From Mesorhizobium helmanticense (GTDB lineage Bacteria > Pseudomonadota > Alphaproteobacteria > Rhizobiales > Rhizobiaceae), in assembly GCF_003034915.1 (NCBI RefSeq), contig NZ_PZJX01000018.1, positions 124,001 through 188,000 of the forward strand: a DNA stretch of 64,000 nt. Reading direction: 5' to 3'. Shown piece after piece: positions 60,721 through 64,000 of the stretch. The notes under the pieces were generated by a model. It had not been told where the DNA came from, made no database searches, and saw only the letters and a list, made by a program, of their open reading frames with translations. A program made the position numbers and the translations under genes. Position 1 is the first letter of the stretch. Each line of letters starts with the position of its first letter.

Positions 60721-60762
60721 TATTCAAAATTCGCCGGACTTGCCGGGCTGAGGGGCTGAGCC

Positions 60763-61617
60763 ATGAGGACAATCGTTACCGGATCCAGCGGCCTGCTCGG
60801 CCGCCATGTGGCGACGGCGCTCATCGTTGCCGGTCATGATGTATTGGGCATCGATGCCGTTGCGCCCGATAAATTGGCATGGCGTCACGCAAGCGCTGAC
60901 CTGACGGATCTGGGATCGGCACTGCAATTGGTGCGCGATTGCGACGCCGTGATCCATATCGCGGCCATCCCGCGCCCGACCGGACGGGCCGGCGGCGAGG
61001 TGTTCAAGACCAATATCGCGACCGCCTACAATGTCGTCGAGGCGGCCGCCATGGCTGGCGCCAGGCGGTTCGTCTACGCCTCGTCCTTCAGCGTTTTCGG
61101 TTATCCTTTTTTCGAGAAGACCGTGCGCCCGCCCTATCTGCCGGTGGATATGAACCATCCTGTCGGCGCGCAGGATCCGTACGCGCTGTCGAAGTGGCTC
61201 GGCGAAGAGATTGTCGACGCTGCGGTGCGCCGCGGCGCTTTTTCGGCCGTCAGCATCCGCATGCCCTGGATCCAGACGCCGGAAACCTTCTTCGCCGGCG
61301 TCGGCCCGCGCCGCGCCACCGCCGACAGCGCCCGCGATCTCTGGGCCTATCTCGACGCGCGCGATGCGGGGCAGGGCTTCCTGCAGGCGTTGGAATGGGG
61401 AGGCGAGGGCCATCTCCGCGTCTTGCTCAGCGCCGCCGACACGTTCATGGAAGAGGAGACCGAGCCGCTGCTGCGCCGGGTCTACCCGGATGTCCCGCTA
61501 TCGCGGCCGATCGCCGGCCATGGCGCCGTGCTCGACACGGCCCATGCGCGCAAAACGATCGGCTTCCAGCCTAGCCATTCGTGGCGCTCCTATCCCCAGC
61601 CGGAGTCTGGAAAATGA
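60763..61617 (+). CDS. NAD-dependent epimerase/dehydratase-family protein (extended SDR)
   Basis: 284 residues. Rossmann TGSSGLLGRHV at the N-terminus, IHIAAIPRPTG, FVYASSFSVFGYP and catalytic Tyr-x3-Lys in YALSKWLGEE. Close in organisation to uronate dehydrogenases and nucleotide-sugar epimerases; oxidation of the sugar released by the nucleoside hydrolases is one option. The stop overlaps the next SDR as ATGA. Confidence 0.9.
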   Translation: MRTIVTGSSGLLGRHVATALIVAGHDVLGIDAVAPDKLAWRHASADLTDLGSALQLVRDCDAVIHIAAIPRPTGRAGGEVFKTNIATAYNVVEAAAMAGARRFVYASSFSVFGYPFFEKTVRPPYLPVDMNHPVGAQDPYALSKWLGEEIVDAAVRRGAFSAVSIRMPWIQTPETFFAGVGPRRATADSARDLWAYLDARDAGQGFLQALEWGGEGHLRVLLSAADTFMEEETEPLLRRVYPDVPLSRPIAGHGAVLDTAHARKTIGFQPSHSWRSYPQPESGK

Positions 61618-62420
61618 AGCGATTCGACGAAAAATGCGTGCTCGTCACCGGTGGCGCAGGCGCGATCGGCAGCGCGGCGGTAAGGCGTTTCCTCGATGAG
61701 GGTGCAAAGGTCGCGATTGTCGACCGCAACGGCGCGGCAGCGCAGACGCTGGCCCAGGCTCTCGGCGAGCACGCAGTCGCCATCGAGGCCGACATCACTG
61801 ATGAGGCAGATGTGCGTCGCGCCGTTGCAACGACCGTCGAGACCTTCGGCGGGCTCGATGCCGTCTTCAACAATGCCGGCATTTCCGGCGTTGTCGCTCC
61901 TGTTCACGAACTGCCCGTCGAGGACTGGGACACCATCATCCGCATCAATCTGCGCGGCATGTTCCTCGTCTTGCAGGCCTCGCTTCGGGCGATGATCGCG
62001 GCCGGCAATGGCGGCTCGATCGTCAATATGGGCTCGTCCATGGCCGGTTGGGACGTGCTCGCCGGCGGCGCCGGCTATGTCGCTTCAAAGCATGGCGTGG
62101 TCGGGTTGACGCGGGTCGCAGCACTCGATGCAGCGCCCTACGGCATACGGGTCAACGCCATCTGCCCCGGCGTGATCGAGACGACGCTCGGCGTACCGGC
62201 GAGCGGCGACGGCGATTTCAAGAGCAGTGTCCAGCATTTCGCCGACCGCATCCCGCTGCGCCGCATCGGCCAGCCGGACGATGTCGCGGCCGCCGTGGCC
62301 TTCCTGGCCTCCGACGAGGCCAGGCATGTCACTGGCGTGGATTGGCTGATCGACGGCGGCCAGACCTTGCAGAGCTGGGCCAACGCGCCGGCCGGCGGCG
62401 CGTTTCCGAAATTCAGATAG
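61614..62420 (+). CDS. Short-chain dehydrogenase/reductase
   Basis: 268 residues from the ATG at 61614. TGGAGAIGSAA near residue 13, NNAGISG near 87, NMGSSMAGWD with catalytic Ser and YVASKHG with Tyr and Lys; CPGVIETTLG follows. Coupled to the preceding epimerase-like gene and probably under the same operator (60702). Substrate unknown; a sugar or hydroxy acid is likely. Confidence 0.92.
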   Translation: MKRFDEKCVLVTGGAGAIGSAAVRRFLDEGAKVAIVDRNGAAAQTLAQALGEHAVAIEADITDEADVRRAVATTVETFGGLDAVFNNAGISGVVAPVHELPVEDWDTIIRINLRGMFLVLQASLRAMIAAGNGGSIVNMGSSMAGWDVLAGGAGYVASKHGVVGLTRVAALDAAPYGIRVNAICPGVIETTLGVPASGDGDFKSSVQHFADRIPLRRIGQPDDVAAAVAFLASDEARHVTGVDWLIDGGQTLQSWANAPAGGAFPKFR

Positions 62421-62430
62421 GGGCCTCGTC

Positions 62431-63501
62431 TCAAAGCCGCTTTGGCGGCATTGCCTGGATGATCTGGACGGCAAGGTCGAGGTCGGCGAGACCGCCCGAA
62501 AGCGGCGTGCGCGGTTTTGCTCCGGCAAGAATGCAATCGGCGAAATGCTGCCATTCGCGCCGGAATGCGGTGTCGGGGATACCCGGTATCACGCGTTCCG
62601 ACCCCGTCTCGCCGGCCGCTTCGCGCACCCGCACGCTGGCCGAGGCGTTGCGGAAATAGGGGTTCTGGAAATCGATTCGCACCTCCTCGCGCTCGCCATG
62701 CACATGGATCCATTCGTCCCACCATTCATATTGGGCGAGCGCCATGTCGAAGAGACAGGGAATGCCGTCATAGTCGAGCACGGCCAGAAGCTGATTCGGG
62801 CCGGTCTGCTGCGCATGCACGACGCGGCTCGGCGTGCCGAAGGCGCCGCGCATGACGGCGAGGTCGTGGCTGCTCAACCCGAGCAACAGCAGGTAGAGGT
62901 CGCGATAGCCGGCATGATCGGGCCCCAGCGCCGCCTCGACGCGTCGTGTGACGGCATCTCGTCCGGCCGCAAGCAGATCGGCCGGCACGTCGGCAATGCG
63001 GGTCTGCGTGTAGAGCTTGCCGTATCGGTCGAAGCGGCCGGCGAAGTCATGGACATGGATCGACTTCGGCCTGCCGATGGCGGCGATGCGCTCGAGGCCG
63101 ATCTCATAGCCGGGATCATAGAATTTCATATAGCCGACAAGGGCGATGAGGCCGCTGCGTTCGGCCTGCTCGACCAGCGGGCGTGCCTCCTCAGGCGTGA
63201 AGGCAAGCGGTTTCTCGACGATCAAATGCTTGCCGGCGCTTATGGTGTCAGCGACCATCTCGCCATGGTCGTAGGTGCAGATCACCACGGCGTCGACATC
63301 AGGATCGGCGAGCAGGGCGCGATGGTCGCCATACCGCGCCGCAATCCCGTAGTGCTCGCCGAGCTTGTCGACCGTGCCGGGTGAGATGTCGCACAGCGCG
63401 GCGATGCGAAACGCCGGCAATTCCTGGAGATAGGGCAAGTGCATCAACTGGGCGATCTCGCCGCAACCGATAACGCCAACGCCGATAACGCGATCCTGCA
63501 T
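62431..63501 (-). CDS. Gfo/Idh/MocA-family NAD(P)-dependent oxidoreductase
   Basis: 356 residues. N-terminal Rossmann GVIGCGEIAQLMHLPYL, then VICTYDHGEM and the EKPLAFTPEEA motif with the catalytic Lys; C-terminal substrate domain with HVHDFAGRFDR. The family oxidises sugars or inositols. One base separates it from the upstream permease gene, so it belongs to a sugar importer operon that continues past the right edge. Confidence 0.92.
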   Translation of the reverse strand: MQDRVIGVGVIGCGEIAQLMHLPYLQELPAFRIAALCDISPGTVDKLGEHYGIAARYGDHRALLADPDVDAVVICTYDHGEMVADTISAGKHLIVEKPLAFTPEEARPLVEQAERSGLIALVGYMKFYDPGYEIGLERIAAIGRPKSIHVHDFAGRFDRYGKLYTQTRIADVPADLLAAGRDAVTRRVEAALGPDHAGYRDLYLLLLGLSSHDLAVMRGAFGTPSRVVHAQQTGPNQLLAVLDYDGIPCLFDMALAQYEWWDEWIHVHGEREEVRIDFQNPYFRNASASVRVREAAGETGSERVIPGIPDTAFRREWQHFADCILAGAKPRTPLSGGLADLDLAVQIIQAMPPKRL

Positions 63502-63502
63502 G

Positions 63503-64000
63503 TCAACCCTTAACGGCGCCGGCCGTCAGGCCGGCGATGAACTGCCGTTGCATGGCGATGAAGACGACGATCACCGGCAGTGTCGTGATCGTCAGCGCGG
63601 CGAAGTAGAGCGTCCAGAGCGAGTCGTACTGCTGGAAGAAGCTGACCAGCCCGAGCGGGATGGTCTGCACGGACGGGTCGCGCAGCAGGAGGAAGGCGAG
63701 GAAGAAATCGTTCCAGATTTCGATGAAGCCGAAGATCAGGATCAGGGCCACGCCCGGCCGGATCAGTGGCAGCATGATGTGGATCAGGATCGCCAGCCGG
63801 CTGGCGCCATCGACACGCGCGGCGTCTTCCAGATCGGCGGGCAGCGTGACGAAGAAGCTGCGCAGGATGAAGACCGACAGCGGCAATGACGTCGCGGCGT
63901 AGACGAAGGCGATGCCGAGTCGGTTGTTGATCAGGCCAAGATCGCGCGCCACCATGAACAGCGGAATGGCCATGACTTGCGGCGGCACCAGCATCGCCGC
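63503..64000 (-). CDS. MalG-type sugar ABC transporter permease, N-terminus outside the window
   Basis: About 166 C-terminal residues are visible, including MLVPPQVMAIPLF, LPADLEDAARVDGASR (the EAA loop) and FIAGLTAGAVKG at the end. CUT1-type inner-membrane subunit. The AAA-MLVPP region runs off at base 64000. It is followed directly by the Gfo/Idh/MocA gene. Confidence 0.9.
   Translation of the reverse strand, partial: AAMLVPPQVMAIPLFMVARDLGLINNRLGIAFVYAATSLPLSVFILRSFFVTLPADLEDAARVDGASRLAILIHIMLPLIRPGVALILIFGFIEIWNDFFLAFLLLRDPSVQTIPLGLVSFFQQYDSLWTLYFAALTITTLPVIVVFIAMQRQFIAGLTAGAVKG

Overview
The window is high-GC DNA with rhizobial-type gene content and style. Solute ABC importers are packed against small catabolic gene sets. 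Regulators are of the IclR, GntR, LysR, MarR, ArsR and LuxR families. Stop/start overlaps of the ATGA type are frequent, and there are three copies of a covarying palindromic intergenic element. A Mesorhizobium-like member of the Hyphomicrobiales/Rhizobiales is the best guess; that is inference from style, not from a marker gene. I see no rRNA, tRNA, transposase, CRISPR array or replication origin.

Layout. (1) 1-7.2 kb: sugar-acid dehydratase, a CUT1-type sugar ABC importer, an IclR regulator and a lactonase-type amidohydrolase. (2) 7.2-16.2 kb: a leftward operon of MaoC-type dehydratase, CoA transferase, a solute-binding-like protein without a signal peptide, and a ribose-type ABC importer whose ATPase is split into two ORFs, divergent from a beta-propeller lactonase. 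(3) 16.2-18.3 kb: MgtC/SapB-type membrane protein and a GntR regulator. (4) 18.6-27.2 kb: a second ribose-type importer with a double ATPase and a fused double permease, then SDR, lambda-crystallin-type dehydrogenase, BKACE (DUF849) and SMP-30 lactonase, which read as a sugar-lactone to beta-keto-acid cleavage route. (5) 27.2-40.9 kb: a LysR regulator and a rightward array: PxpA, BCCP, biotin carboxylase, PxpB, PxpC, a TorT-like ABC importer, the biotin importer BioY and a three-subunit molybdenum hydroxylase. It suggests uptake, hydroxylation and biotin-dependent opening of an N-heterocycle or lactam. (6) 41-49.6 kb: an ArsR cluster (VOC, SRPBCC, two DUF1801), a ketose-3-epimerase-like enzyme, LysR, a CMD-family protein, a nucleoside deaminase and a large LuxR-type regulator. 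(7) 50-62.4 kb: a BMP-type nucleoside importer with two nucleoside hydrolases, two DUF1185 proteins, isochorismatase, MarR, an enamidase-like amidohydrolase, an epimerase and an SDR. Four similar operator-like sites precede the four transcription units, suggesting one regulon. (8) 62.4-64 kb: Gfo/Idh/MocA dehydrogenase and the end of another CUT1 permease.

The most unusual sequence signals are two unrelated genes (near 10.77 kb and 42.55 kb) that end in three tandem 16- or 17-bp units. Each unit encodes the same C-terminal residues plus a stop in a different reading frame, and within the peptide-plus-stop part the units differ only synonymously. Other notable signals are the four-site regulon of region 7, the lactam-opening array of region 5, a stem-loop after every ABC solute-binding gene, the split ATPase beside a fused permease system, and a stray 45-bp nucleoside-hydrolase 3' end at 46.6 kb.
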